Origin: an uncultured bacterium
GTDB lineage: Bacteria > Bacillota > Clostridia > Lachnospirales > Lachnospiraceae
DNA length: 64,000 nt
Reading direction: 5' to 3'
Assembly: GCA_905216215.1 (NCBI GenBank)
Contig: CAJMSZ010000009.1
Coordinates: 1-64,000 of the forward strand
The translations under genes and the position numbers were made by a program. Under the pieces are notes generated by a model. The model was given only the letters and a program-made list of their open reading frames with translations, had not been told where the DNA came from and made no database searches. Of this stretch, positions 52,155-60,563 are shown one piece after another. Positions within the stretch are counted from its first letter, which is position 1. Each line of letters opens with the position of its first letter.

Positions 52155-55100
52155 TTATCTCTGCAACTGACAAATATCTACCAGTGCAGATGTTTCCGGT
52201 GTGCAGTTGGAATGTAAAATGTTCGCAAGGGCAGAAGCAGTATCCAGGCTTGTCAGACAAGGAATACCAAGCTCTACACTCTTTCTGCGGACTTTTACGC
52301 TGTCTCTGGCAGGAAGACGGCCTTTGGCATCGGTAGAAATAATGTAATTGATTTTTCCACTCTCCAGTAAAGTAAGAGAGTTCTGGTCGGATTCACGTAC
52401 CTTGTGGACCAGAGTAACCGGAAGTCCGGCATTTCTCAGTACGTTTGCCGTACCTTCTGTTGCATACAGATGGAAGCCGAGTTTGTAGAACCGTTCTGCA
52501 ATTTCCGGGATTTCCTCTTTATCGGTATCACGGACGGTAACGAAGACACCGCCTTCTTTGGTAAGGGAATAGCCTGCACCAAGAAGTCCTTTGTACAGTG
52601 CTTCTGTCATAGTTGGTGCAATGCCGAGAACCTCACCGGTGGATTTCATTTCAGGACCAAGTGTGGTATCAAGTCCGGAAAGCTTTTCAAATGAGAAGAC
52701 AGGCACTTTAATTGCTGTGTAGGAGGCTGACGGATAGAGTCCTGTTCCGTAAGGCATATCTTTTAATTTTTCTCCCAGCATGACTTTGGTAGCAATATCA
52801 ATCATCGGAATACCTGTGACCTTACTTAAGTACGGCACAGTTCTGGAAGAACGTGGATTTACTTCAATGACGTAAATCTGTCCTCCACTGATGACATATT
52901 GAATATTAATGAGTCCCTTTGTCTTAAGAGCAAGAGCCAGACGGGTAGAGTAATCAATTAACTTGGATGTCTGGGAAGGGCTTAAATTCCATGCCGGATA
53001 TACGGCAATGGAGTCACCGGAATGGATACCTGCTCGGTCAATGTGTTCCATAATTCCGGGAAGCAATACGTCTTCTCCGTCGCAAATGGCATCAACCTCC
53101 AGTTCTGTTCCCATCATATATTTATCAATCAGCACTAGATTTCCCTCCATATGAGAGAGGATAATCTGCATATATTCCTCTACATCGGCATCAGAGAACG
53201 CAATAATCATGTTCTGCCCACCTAATACATAGGAAGGACGAAGAAGAACCGGGTAGCCCAGTTTCTCTGCTGCACATAAGGCTTCTTCTGTAGTATGTAC
53301 CGTGGTGCCAAGCGGCTGTTTGATGTGAAGAGATTTTAATAATTCTTCAAAACGTCCACGGTCTTCCGCAGCATCGATACTGTCTGCAGGTGTTCCAAGA
53401 ATTGGAATCTGTTTTTCGGATAACCATTTGGTAAGACGAATTGCTGTCTGTCCTCCGAAAGCGACTACCGCTCCGATTGGCTGTTCAATATCGATAATAT
53501 CCTGAATGTCTTCTGGTGTAAGTGGTTCGAAATAAAGTCTGTCTGCAGTGTTAAAGTCTGTAGAAACTGTTTCCGGATTGTTATTGACAATGACAACCTC
53601 GTAGCCGGCTTCTTTTAAGGCCCAGACGCAGTGTACGGAAGCATAGTCAAATTCAATTCCCTGACCGATTCGGATTGGACCGGAACCAAATACCATAATG
53701 ACAGGTTTTCGGTTTTCCATATGTGTCAGGAATTCTTTCGCTTCATCCTCTTCCCCATAAGTAGAATAGAAGTAAGGAGTTTCAGCTTCAAATTCAGCTC
53801 CGCAGGTGTCTACCATTTTATAGGTGTACGGAAGACGGGTAAATCCAGTCTGCCCGCTTATTCGGGAAATGGTTTTATCCGGGAATCCAGACTGTTTCAG
53901 CTCCGTGATAAAAGAAGGGGTAAGGGGTTCACTTGCCATACGTTTTTCGAGCTGACAAAGATGAAGAAGTTTTGCAAGAAACCATTCATCAATCATGGTC
54001 AGTTCGTGAAGAACTGCAATAGACCATCCGCGAAACAGTGCTTCATAAACGGCAAAGATACGCTCGTCATCTCCCTGAAGAATCTTTGCTTTCAACTGTG
54101 TATCATCAAGGGCACGCATATGCATATCCTGGAGACTGTCATGGGAAATTTCTGCTCCACGTACTGCTTTCATAAGCGCCTGCTCAAAGGAACGGCCAAT
54201 CGCCATAACTTCTCCTGTTGCCTTCATCTGAGTTCCCAGTTTACGGGAAGCATAGACAAATTTATCAAAAGGCCATTTCGGGAATTTGACAACCACATAA
54301 TCCAGTGCAGGTTCAAAGCATGCTTTTGTCTTTCCGGTTACTTCATTTCGAATCTCATCCATGCGGTATCCAATCGCAATCTTTGCAGCTACTCTAGCAA
54401 TCGGATAACCGGTGGCTTTACTTGCAAGAGCAGAAGAACGGGATACACGAGGGTTCACTTCGATGACTGCATATTCAAAACTTTCCGGATGAAGAGCAAA
54501 CTGGACATTACATCCACCCTCGATTTCCATAGCACTGATAATATGCAAAGCTGCAGTACGAAGCATCTGGTAATCCTTATCAGAAAGAGTAAGGGCAGGC
54601 GCCACTACGATAGAATCTCCGGTGTGTACCCCTACCGGGTCCAGATTCTCCATAGAACAAATGGTAATAACATTTCCAGAACCATCACGCATGACTTCGA
54701 ATTCAATTTCCTTCCATCCGGAAATACACTGTTCAACCAGTATCTGAGTAATTGGTGACTGACGCAGTCCGGATGCGGCAATTTCACGAAGCTCTGCTTC
54801 AGAGTAGGCAATACCGCCTCCGGTACCACCCAGGGTAAAAGCAGGACGTACAATGACTGGATAACCAACACTATGGGCAAAACCTAAGGCACCATCCAGA
54901 GTGGTTGTAATGACAGAAGGAATGGTAGGTTCGCCAATGGCTTCCATAGTATCACGGAAAATCTGCCGGTCTTCCGCCTTTGCGATAGTTTGCGGGTCAG
55001 CACCGAGAAGCCGTACATGGTGTTTGTCGAGGAAGCCTTCTTTGGAAAGCTGCATGGAGAGAGTAAGGCCAGTCTGTCCACCTAAGGTAGAAAGAATGCT

Positions 55101-55352
55101 GTCCGGTTTTTCTTTCAGGATGATTTCCTTCAGAAAATCCAGATTTAATGGTTCAATGTATACATGATCTGCCATAGCAGTATCTGTCATAATTGTTGCC
55201 GGGTTGGAATTGACTAATACCACTTCCAGTCCTTCCTCCTTCAAGGCGCGGCAGGCCTGAGTTCCGGCATAGTCAAATTCGGCAGCCTGTCCAATCACAA
55301 TAGGACCAGAACCGATGACCATTACTTTTTTCAAATTTTTATCTAATGGCAT
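52155..55352 (-). CDS. carB: Carbamoyl-phosphate synthase large subunit
   Basis: The 1065-residue enzyme has two homologous ATP-grasp halves: the first opens VMVIGSGPIVIGQAAEFDYAG and the second VMVFGSGPIRIGQGIEFDYA (about residue 550). RPAFTLGGTGGGIAY and RPSYVLGGQNM are nucleotide sites. The C-terminal ~130 residues are the allosteric MGS-like domain. It joins bicarbonate, ATP and ammonia from CarA into carbamoyl phosphate for pyrimidines and arginine. The ATG overlaps carA by 10 bases. Confidence 0.98.
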   Translation of the reverse strand: MPLDKNLKKVMVIGSGPIVIGQAAEFDYAGTQACRALKEEGLEVVLVNSNPATIMTDTAMADHVYIEPLNLDFLKEIILKEKPDSILSTLGGQTGLTLSMQLSKEGFLDKHHVRLLGADPQTIAKAEDRQIFRDTMEAIGEPTIPSVITTTLDGALGFAHSVGYPVIVRPAFTLGGTGGGIAYSEAELREIAASGLRQSPITQILVEQCISGWKEIEFEVMRDGSGNVITICSMENLDPVGVHTGDSIVVAPALTLSDKDYQMLRTAALHIISAMEIEGGCNVQFALHPESFEYAVIEVNPRVSRSSALASKATGYPIARVAAKIAIGYRMDEIRNEVTGKTKACFEPALDYVVVKFPKWPFDKFVYASRKLGTQMKATGEVMAIGRSFEQALMKAVRGAEISHDSLQDMHMRALDDTQLKAKILQGDDERIFAVYEALFRGWSIAVLHELTMIDEWFLAKLLHLCQLEKRMASEPLTPSFITELKQSGFPDKTISRISGQTGFTRLPYTYKMVDTCGAEFEAETPYFYSTYGEEDEAKEFLTHMENRKPVIMVFGSGPIRIGQGIEFDYASVHCVWALKEAGYEVVIVNNNPETVSTDFNTADRLYFEPLTPEDIQDIIDIEQPIGAVVAFGGQTAIRLTKWLSEKQIPILGTPADSIDAAEDRGRFEELLKSLHIKQPLGTTVHTTEEALCAAEKLGYPVLLRPSYVLGGQNMIIAFSDADVEEYMQIILSHMEGNLVLIDKYMMGTELEVDAICDGEDVLLPGIMEHIDRAGIHSGDSIAVYPAWNLSPSQTSKLIDYSTRLALALKTKGLINIQYVISGGQIYVIEVNPRSSRTVPYLSKVTGIPMIDIATKVMLGEKLKDMPYGTGLYPSASYTAIKVPVFSFEKLSGLDTTLGPEMKSTGEVLGIAPTMTEALYKGLLGAGYSLTKEGGVFVTVRDTDKEEIPEIAERFYKLGFHLYATEGTANVLRNAGLPVTLVHKVRESDQNSLTLLESGKINYIISTDAKGRLPARDSVKVRRKSVELGIPCLTSLDTASALANILHSNCTPETSALVDICQLQR

Positions 55353-56437
55353 GATGATATCCTCCTGTTCATAAGGGTTGTAAATTCTTCAAAAAGAAAT
55401 TCGGTATCATGTGGTCCGCCACAGGCTTCCGGATGGAACTGAACGGAGAAACCAGGGAAGTCTCCATAAGTAATTCCTTCACAGGTGCCATCATTCATAT
55501 TAATATAGCTGACTTTGGCAGAAGAAGGAAGAGAATCACTGTCTACCGTGTAGCCATGGTTCTGGCTCGTAATATAAATATTTCCGGTTTCTGTATTTTT
55601 TACCGGCTGATTTGCACCACGATGTCCGTATTTCATTTTTATGGTATTTGCACCATTGGCAAGCGCCATTAACTGGTGACCAAGGCAAATGCCGAAAATC
55701 GGAATCTGTGCATGACATAGTTTTGATAACTCCGCAATAATTTCCGGATTTTCCTTTGGGTCTCCAGGCCCGTTACTAAGCATGATGCCATCTGGATTTA
55801 AATCTAAAATTTCCTCTGCACTTGTGCCTGCCGGAACAACGGTAAGTTCGCAATCGAGGGAATGCAGTTTTCTGAGGATATTTTGCTTTGCACCGAAATC
55901 CCACAATACAACATGATATTTTGGAAGTCCGGAAGGAACCGTGTAAGAAGAGAAAGTAGTCACATTGGGAACAGCGTCCTGTATGGACCATTTCTTTAAA
56001 TCAGAAAGTGTGGAAGAAGAAGGTACTTTACTGGTGAGAAGTCCCTTCATAACTCCGGTTTTACGAATCTTTTTGGTGAGAGCCCGGGTGTCTAGTCCAT
56101 AAATGCCTGGGATTTGTTCCCGTTTTAAGAATTCATCTAAGGAGTCTTGCATACGGAAGTTAGAAGGAGATGGACACCACTCTTTGACGATGTATGCACT
56201 GAGATGAATATGGGTACTTTCAAAATCGGAAGGAATCACTCCGTAATTTCCGATGAGAGGAAAGGTCTGAACGACCATCTGCCCGTAATAACTGGGGTCT
56301 GTCAAGGTTTCCAGATACCCGGTCATGGCGGTTGTAAATACTACCTCAGAAATAATATCTTCCTGAAGTGGTGCACCAAAAGAAAAACCTGTGTAAATGG
56401 TTCCGTCTTCCAGTTGTAAATAAATCGTTTCATTCAT
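55343..56437 (-). CDS. carA: Carbamoyl-phosphate synthase small subunit
   Basis: The 364-residue protein starts MNETIYLQLEDGTIYTGFSF. The N-terminal CPSase domain (FTTAMTGYLETLTDPSYYGQ) is followed by the class I amidotransferase: IFGICLGHQLMALANG with the Cys nucleophile, KYGHRGANQPV, and VQFHPEACGGPHD with the His-Glu pair. It supplies ammonia from glutamine to CarB. It is the first gene of carAB, behind a leader attenuator. Confidence 0.97.
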   Translation of the reverse strand: MNETIYLQLEDGTIYTGFSFGAPLQEDIISEVVFTTAMTGYLETLTDPSYYGQMVVQTFPLIGNYGVIPSDFESTHIHLSAYIVKEWCPSPSNFRMQDSLDEFLKREQIPGIYGLDTRALTKKIRKTGVMKGLLTSKVPSSSTLSDLKKWSIQDAVPNVTTFSSYTVPSGLPKYHVVLWDFGAKQNILRKLHSLDCELTVVPAGTSAEEILDLNPDGIMLSNGPGDPKENPEIIAELSKLCHAQIPIFGICLGHQLMALANGANTIKMKYGHRGANQPVKNTETGNIYITSQNHGYTVDSDSLPSSAKVSYINMNDGTCEGITYGDFPGFSVQFHPEACGGPHDTEFLFEEFTTLMNRRISSCH

Positions 56438-56486
56438 AAAGGTTTACCTCGTATTTATTTAATGTCTTATAAAACAAAACTTGATA

Positions 56487-56591
56487 TAAAAAAAGTGTCC
56501 TTGAGAAAGAACTATTGTTATGAAATAGCCCTCGTTCAAGAACACCTTCGTTCGTTTGAAGTATTATAGCACTGACAAACATAAGAATCAA
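56487..56591 (-). promoter_or_regulatory. carA promoter and leader attenuator
   Basis: On the minus strand TTGATT (56591-56586), 17 bases, TATAAT (56568-56563). A terminator pairs GTGTTCTTGA (56545-56536) with TCAAGGACAC (56504-56495), followed by seven T. The small hairpin GAAC-GAAGGT-GTTC (56553-56540) overlaps its 5' arm and has G at loop position 4. The stretch 56438-56832 is made up of this leader and the asnB leader. Confidence 0.72.
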
Positions 56592-56631
56592 GAAAAAAGT
56601 AATTTTGGATAGAAAATTTTCGACAAAAATA

Positions 56632-56777
56632 TTGACACTATGAAAGACCTGTGCTATTTTAAACAAAATGAAAATGCAAGTGAGCTTGCAAAAAAGGGTT
56701 CCACAAAGAAGTGGGCCATTAGGTGATTCGCGGATAAGCAGTTATTCGTCCTATAAAGGATGAGTAGCTGCTTTTTT
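56632..56777 (+). promoter_or_regulatory. asnB promoter and structured leader with terminator
   Basis: TTGACA (56632-56637), 17 bases, TATTTT (56655-56660). The leader has a stem TGCAAG/CTTGCA (56675-56690) and a hairpin CCAC-AAAGAA-GTGG (56701-56714) whose six-base loop has A1 and G4 as in ANTAR targets. A strong terminator follows, pairing 56737-56751 with 56758-56772 before six T. No T-box or known glutamine riboswitch motif is visible. Confidence 0.72.
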
Positions 56778-56832
56778 AGTTATGCGGGTGATGAGAGAAA
56801 GTTCACAGAAAAGCAAAAAGGGGGATGGGCGT

Positions 56833-58416
56833 ATGTGTTCAATCATGTGTTATTTTGGAAAAGATATATCCAAGGAAGAATTTACAGAATGTCTGAATAA
56901 GACTCATATGCGTGGACCGGATGCCATGCAGGTAATCACGACAGAATTTGGGTATCTTGGTTTTGCTAGACTGGCAATTATGGGGCTCAATGAGGCCGGA
57001 ATGCAGCCGTTTGAAATGGATGGAAGCTGGGTCATCTGCAACGGGGAAATATATGGATTTCGTAAATTAAAAGAAGAACTGATACAGCGTGGATATGGCT
57101 TTAAAAGCGGTTCGGACTGTGAACTGTTACTTCCACTTTATGAGGAATACGGATTGGAAATGTTTGCACACCTGGACGCAGAATTTGCCTGTGTGATTTA
57201 TGATGGAAAGGCAAAGAAACTGATTGCAGCCAGAGACCCGATTGGAATCCGTCCGTTGTTCTATGGATACAGCAAAGAGGGCAGCATTGTATTTGCAAGT
57301 GAGGCAAAAGCACTTGTACCAATTGTGGATAAAATTTTTCCATTTCCACCGGGACATTATTATGTGGATGGAACCTTTACTGCTTATGAGACTATTGAAA
57401 AGGTACGTGGATATATACACGATGACATGGAACAGATTACCAGACAGATTCATGATAAACTGACTGCGGGTGTGAAGAAAAGAATGGACGCAGATGCACC
57501 TCTTGGATTCCTGCTTTCCGGTGGCCTTGATTCTTCTCTGGTATGTGCCATTGCAGCAAAAATGGTGGATAAGCCGATTCGAACCTTCGCAATCGGAATG
57601 GATGTGGATGCCATTGATTTGAAATATGCAAAGATGGTCGCTGATTATATTGGAGCAGATCATACCGAAATCATTATGACAAAGCAGGAGGTTCTAGATA
57701 GTCTGGAGACAGTTATTGAAGCACTCGCTACCTATGATATTACCACTATTCGAGCGAGTATGGGTATGTATCTGGTGTGCAAAGCCATTCATGAGCAAAC
57801 GGATTTGAAAGTGCTTCTGACTGGGGAAATTTCAGATGAGTTGTTCGGATATAAGTACACAGATTTTGCGCCAAGTGCAGAGGAATTCCAGAAGGAAGCA
57901 AAGAAGAGAATCCGGGAGCTTTATTGTTACGATGTGTTGCGTGCAGATCGTTGCCTTGCAGCAAATAGTCTGGAGGCAAGAGTTCCTTTTGGTGATCTGG
58001 ATTTCGTGCGTTATGCGATGTCAATTGACCCTGCCAGAAAAATGAATGTGTATGGAAAAGGAAAATATTTGCTTCGAAAAGCGTTCGAAGAAGATAGGAT
58101 TTTGCCGGATGAGATTCTCTGGAGAGAAAAAGCAGCATTCAGTGATGCAGTAGGTCATAGTATGGTAGATGATTTAAAGGAATATGCAAACGGCTATTAT
58201 TCGGATGAGGAATATGAAACCTTACGGAAGAAATATGCCTTTGCTACACCTTTTACGAAAGAAAGTCTGTTATACAGAGAAATCTTTGAAAAATATTATC
58301 CGGGTCAGGCAGAGATGATTCCTGATTTCTGGATGCCAAACAAGGAATGGGAAGGCTGTGATGTAGATGATCCAAGCGCCAGAGTACTGAAGAACTATGG
58401 AGACAGTGGAAAATAG
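56833..58416 (+). CDS. asnB: Asparagine synthase (glutamine-hydrolysing)
   Basis: ATG 56833 (MCSIMCYFGKDISKEEF) is chosen because removal of Met must expose Cys2, the class II amidotransferase nucleophile; an AGGGGGAT site is upstream. The 527-residue enzyme has WVICNGEIYGF and SGSDCELL in the glutaminase half. GFLLSGGLDSSLVCAI, the ATP-pyrophosphatase loop, lies near residue 230. It makes asparagine from aspartate, ATP and glutamine. Single gene with leader and its own terminator. Confidence 0.96.
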   Translation: MCSIMCYFGKDISKEEFTECLNKTHMRGPDAMQVITTEFGYLGFARLAIMGLNEAGMQPFEMDGSWVICNGEIYGFRKLKEELIQRGYGFKSGSDCELLLPLYEEYGLEMFAHLDAEFACVIYDGKAKKLIAARDPIGIRPLFYGYSKEGSIVFASEAKALVPIVDKIFPFPPGHYYVDGTFTAYETIEKVRGYIHDDMEQITRQIHDKLTAGVKKRMDADAPLGFLLSGGLDSSLVCAIAAKMVDKPIRTFAIGMDVDAIDLKYAKMVADYIGADHTEIIMTKQEVLDSLETVIEALATYDITTIRASMGMYLVCKAIHEQTDLKVLLTGEISDELFGYKYTDFAPSAEEFQKEAKKRIRELYCYDVLRADRCLAANSLEARVPFGDLDFVRYAMSIDPARKMNVYGKGKYLLRKAFEEDRILPDEILWREKAAFSDAVGHSMVDDLKEYANGYYSDEEYETLRKKYAFATPFTKESLLYREIFEKYYPGQAEMIPDFWMPNKEWEGCDVDDPSARVLKNYGDSGK

Positions 58417-58444
58417 TTCTTTCCTTGAAAATAGAATAATAACG

Positions 58445-58486
58445 GAGAAGGAATGTGCTGAGATAAGGTACATTCCTTCTTTTTTT
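58445..58486 (+). terminator. Terminator after asnB
   Basis: AGAAGGAATGT (58446-58456) pairs with ACATTCCTTCT (58470-58480), followed by a run of T. The next 180 bases hold only the promoter of the exporter operon. Confidence 0.88.
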
Positions 58487-58585
58487 AAAATAAATTCCCA
58501 ATCATATTTCATAAAAAACAGAAAAAAGAAAGAAATAGATAATAAATGCGAAAGAATTTCTTAAGATAAAGAAAGATTCTGAATT

Positions 58586-58614
58586 TTGAGAGACAGGAAA
58601 TATTCTTCTATGCT
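58586..58614 (+). promoter_or_regulatory. Promoter of the ABC exporter operon
   Basis: TTGAGA (58586-58591), 17 bases, TATGCT (58609-58614). Upstream (about 58548-58580) AGAAT/AAGAAA words are repeated and could be a regulator site, but no regulator gene is adjacent in the window. Confidence 0.55.
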
Positions 58615-58662
58615 ATACTCAGAACAGATGATATTGAAAAGCAAGCTATGAGGAGGAAGGCT

Positions 58663-59883
58663 ATGAGAAAATTATCCATGTTTCTTGCAATGGGCATACT
58701 GCTTTGTGCGGTATCCGGCTGTGGAAGCGCTACAGAAGAATCTGCATATGTGCAGTCTGTCAGTGCCATCTGTGGTATGGGAGCGGTAGGCATGACGAAT
58801 ACATTTGCAGGAGTTGTCTCACCACAGAATGAGACAAAGATTCAGAAATCAGGAGAGGAGACGGTAGCTGAGCTGTTTGTAAAAACAGGAGAAGCCGTTC
58901 AGAAAGATCAGGTTCTTTTTACTTATGATACGGATCAGGTGCAGATGAATCTGGAGAAAGGAAGGCTGGAACTGGAGCAGCTTAAGAATACCATTTCCGC
59001 CAAGCAGAAGGAAAAGGCGAATCTGGAGCAGGAAAAGCGTTCGGCCAGTCAGGACCAGCAATTGCGATACACACTGCAAATTCAGGAAGCAGATGCTGCG
59101 ATTATGGAAAATCAGTATAACGTATCTGTGAAAGAAAAAGAAATTGAAAAACTGGAAGCAACTTTAAATTCTCTGGAAGTAAAGTCTCCTGTGGATGGTG
59201 TGGTGCAGAGCATTAATGAAAGTAATGATACGGATGGATCCGGGAATCCAAAGCCTTATATGACAATTGTGGAAACCGGTGCCTATCGGATCAAAGGATA
59301 TGTCAATGAGATGAATGCGGCATCGATATCAGAAGGAATGGCAGTAACGATTCATTCCAGAACCGATGATTCGATTTGGAGAGGAGTCGTAGAAAGACTG
59401 AATCTGGACAGCCCGGTAAAACAGGAAAATTCTGGATATTATTATGCTTCTGCTTCCAGTGATGATACAACAAATTCCAGTAAATATGCATTCTATGTGA
59501 CGCTGGATGATGCAGAGGGTCTGATGATGGGACAGCATGTGTATATGCAGATGGGTGAAAGCCTTGCAGGGACTTCGGGCGGAGAAATTCAGCTTCCATC
59601 TTACTATCTGAATGACAAAGACGACTCTCCGTGGGTGTGGGCACAGAATAAGAAAGGGAAACTGGAAAAGCGAAAGGTAGAACTAGGTGAATATTCTGAA
59701 GATAGGGATACCTACCTGATTACAGATGGTCTGGATGCAACGGATTACATTGCCTTTCCTGAGGATACTCTGAAAGAGGGAATGACGTGCACACAGTACG
59801 AGGATATAGAAAGTGATGTGGATGAAGACACGGTAATGCAGGAAGAAAGTACCACTGAAACAGGAGCGGAGGTGCAGGAATGA
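58663..59883 (+). CDS. HlyD/MacA-type adaptor lipoprotein
   Basis: ATG 58663 (MRKLSMFLAMGILLC) follows GAGGAGG. A lipobox VSGC places Cys20 as the lipid anchor. The 406-residue protein has the split biotinyl-lipoyl halves (VAELFVKTGEAVQKDQVLFTY; LEVKSPVDGVVQSI) around a coiled coil (about residues 95-170), then beta-barrel parts and an acidic tail. It is an adaptor for the MacB-like transporter coded downstream; in a Gram-positive it must work at the outer face of the membrane. It overlaps the ATPase gene by 4 bases. Confidence 0.88.
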   Translation: MRKLSMFLAMGILLCAVSGCGSATEESAYVQSVSAICGMGAVGMTNTFAGVVSPQNETKIQKSGEETVAELFVKTGEAVQKDQVLFTYDTDQVQMNLEKGRLELEQLKNTISAKQKEKANLEQEKRSASQDQQLRYTLQIQEADAAIMENQYNVSVKEKEIEKLEATLNSLEVKSPVDGVVQSINESNDTDGSGNPKPYMTIVETGAYRIKGYVNEMNAASISEGMAVTIHSRTDDSIWRGVVERLNLDSPVKQENSGYYYASASSDDTTNSSKYAFYVTLDDAEGLMMGQHVYMQMGESLAGTSGGEIQLPSYYLNDKDDSPWVWAQNKKGKLEKRKVELGEYSEDRDTYLITDGLDATDYIAFPEDTLKEGMTCTQYEDIESDVDEDTVMQEESTTETGAEVQE

Positions 59884-60563
59884 TTCTGGAAATGCAGGAT
59901 ATTTGCAAGGAATTTCCTATGGGGAAAAGCGTCACAAAGGTTTTGAAAAATGTAAATCTTACCGTGGACGAAGGAGACTATCTTGCAATCATGGGACCAT
60001 CCGGTTCTGGAAAAACTACATTAATGAACTTGATAGGATGTCTGGATGTACCAACGTCAGGTTCCTATTTCCTCGGAGAAAAAGAGATTACCAAATGTAC
60101 CATGAAAGAACTTGCGAAAGTGAGAAATGTGGAAATCGGATTTGTATTTCAATCCTTTAACCTTCTGCCTAAATTATCTGCACTTGACAATGTAGCACTT
60201 CCTTTGTTGTATCGGGGTGTAAAGAAAGAGGAGAGAAGGAGACTTGCCAGGGAAGCACTGGAGGTTGTGGGGCTTTCGGAACGCGTGGATTATCGGCCGG
60301 ATCAGTTGTCAGGCGGACAGTGTCAGAGAGTAGCAATTGCAAGGGCAATCGTTGGAAAGCCCAAACTGCTTCTTGCTGATGAACCGACAGGAGCACTGGA
60401 TTCGGCTTCTGGTAAGCAGGTAATGGAACTGTTTGATATGCTGCATGAAAATGGCTCGACTATCATAATGATTACACATGATTCTCATATAGCAGGGTAT
60501 GCACAGAAGGTACATTATATCAAAGACGGTATTTTGTCGGAAGGAGGCGCTGATGAAGAATAA
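59880..60563 (+). CDS. ABC transporter ATPase (MacB/LolD type)
   Basis: The 227-residue protein has Walker A GPSGSGKTT (residues about 40-48), the Q-loop FVFQSFNLLP, signature LSGGQCQRVAIARA (about 142-155), Walker B LLLADEPTGALD and the switch His in THDSH. It is the LolD/MacB class that drives extrusion of peptides, lipids or drugs through a mechanotransmission permease. It is third in line with two adaptors and the permease of the same operon. Confidence 0.95.
   Translation: MILEMQDICKEFPMGKSVTKVLKNVNLTVDEGDYLAIMGPSGSGKTTLMNLIGCLDVPTSGSYFLGEKEITKCTMKELAKVRNVEIGFVFQSFNLLPKLSALDNVALPLLYRGVKKEERRRLAREALEVVGLSERVDYRPDQLSGGQCQRVAIARAIVGKPKLLLADEPTGALDSASGKQVMELFDMLHENGSTIIMITHDSHIAGYAQKVHYIKDGILSEGGADEE

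Noticed and set aside
53631..54758. Long open frame on the plus strand opposite carB
   Set aside because: It is the mirror of a highly conserved carB region, has no ribosome site and gives no recognisable protein.
56675..56777. asnB leader as a T-box or known glutamine riboswitch
   Set aside because: No T-box sequence (TGGnACCGCG) and no glutamine riboswitch consensus could be seen.
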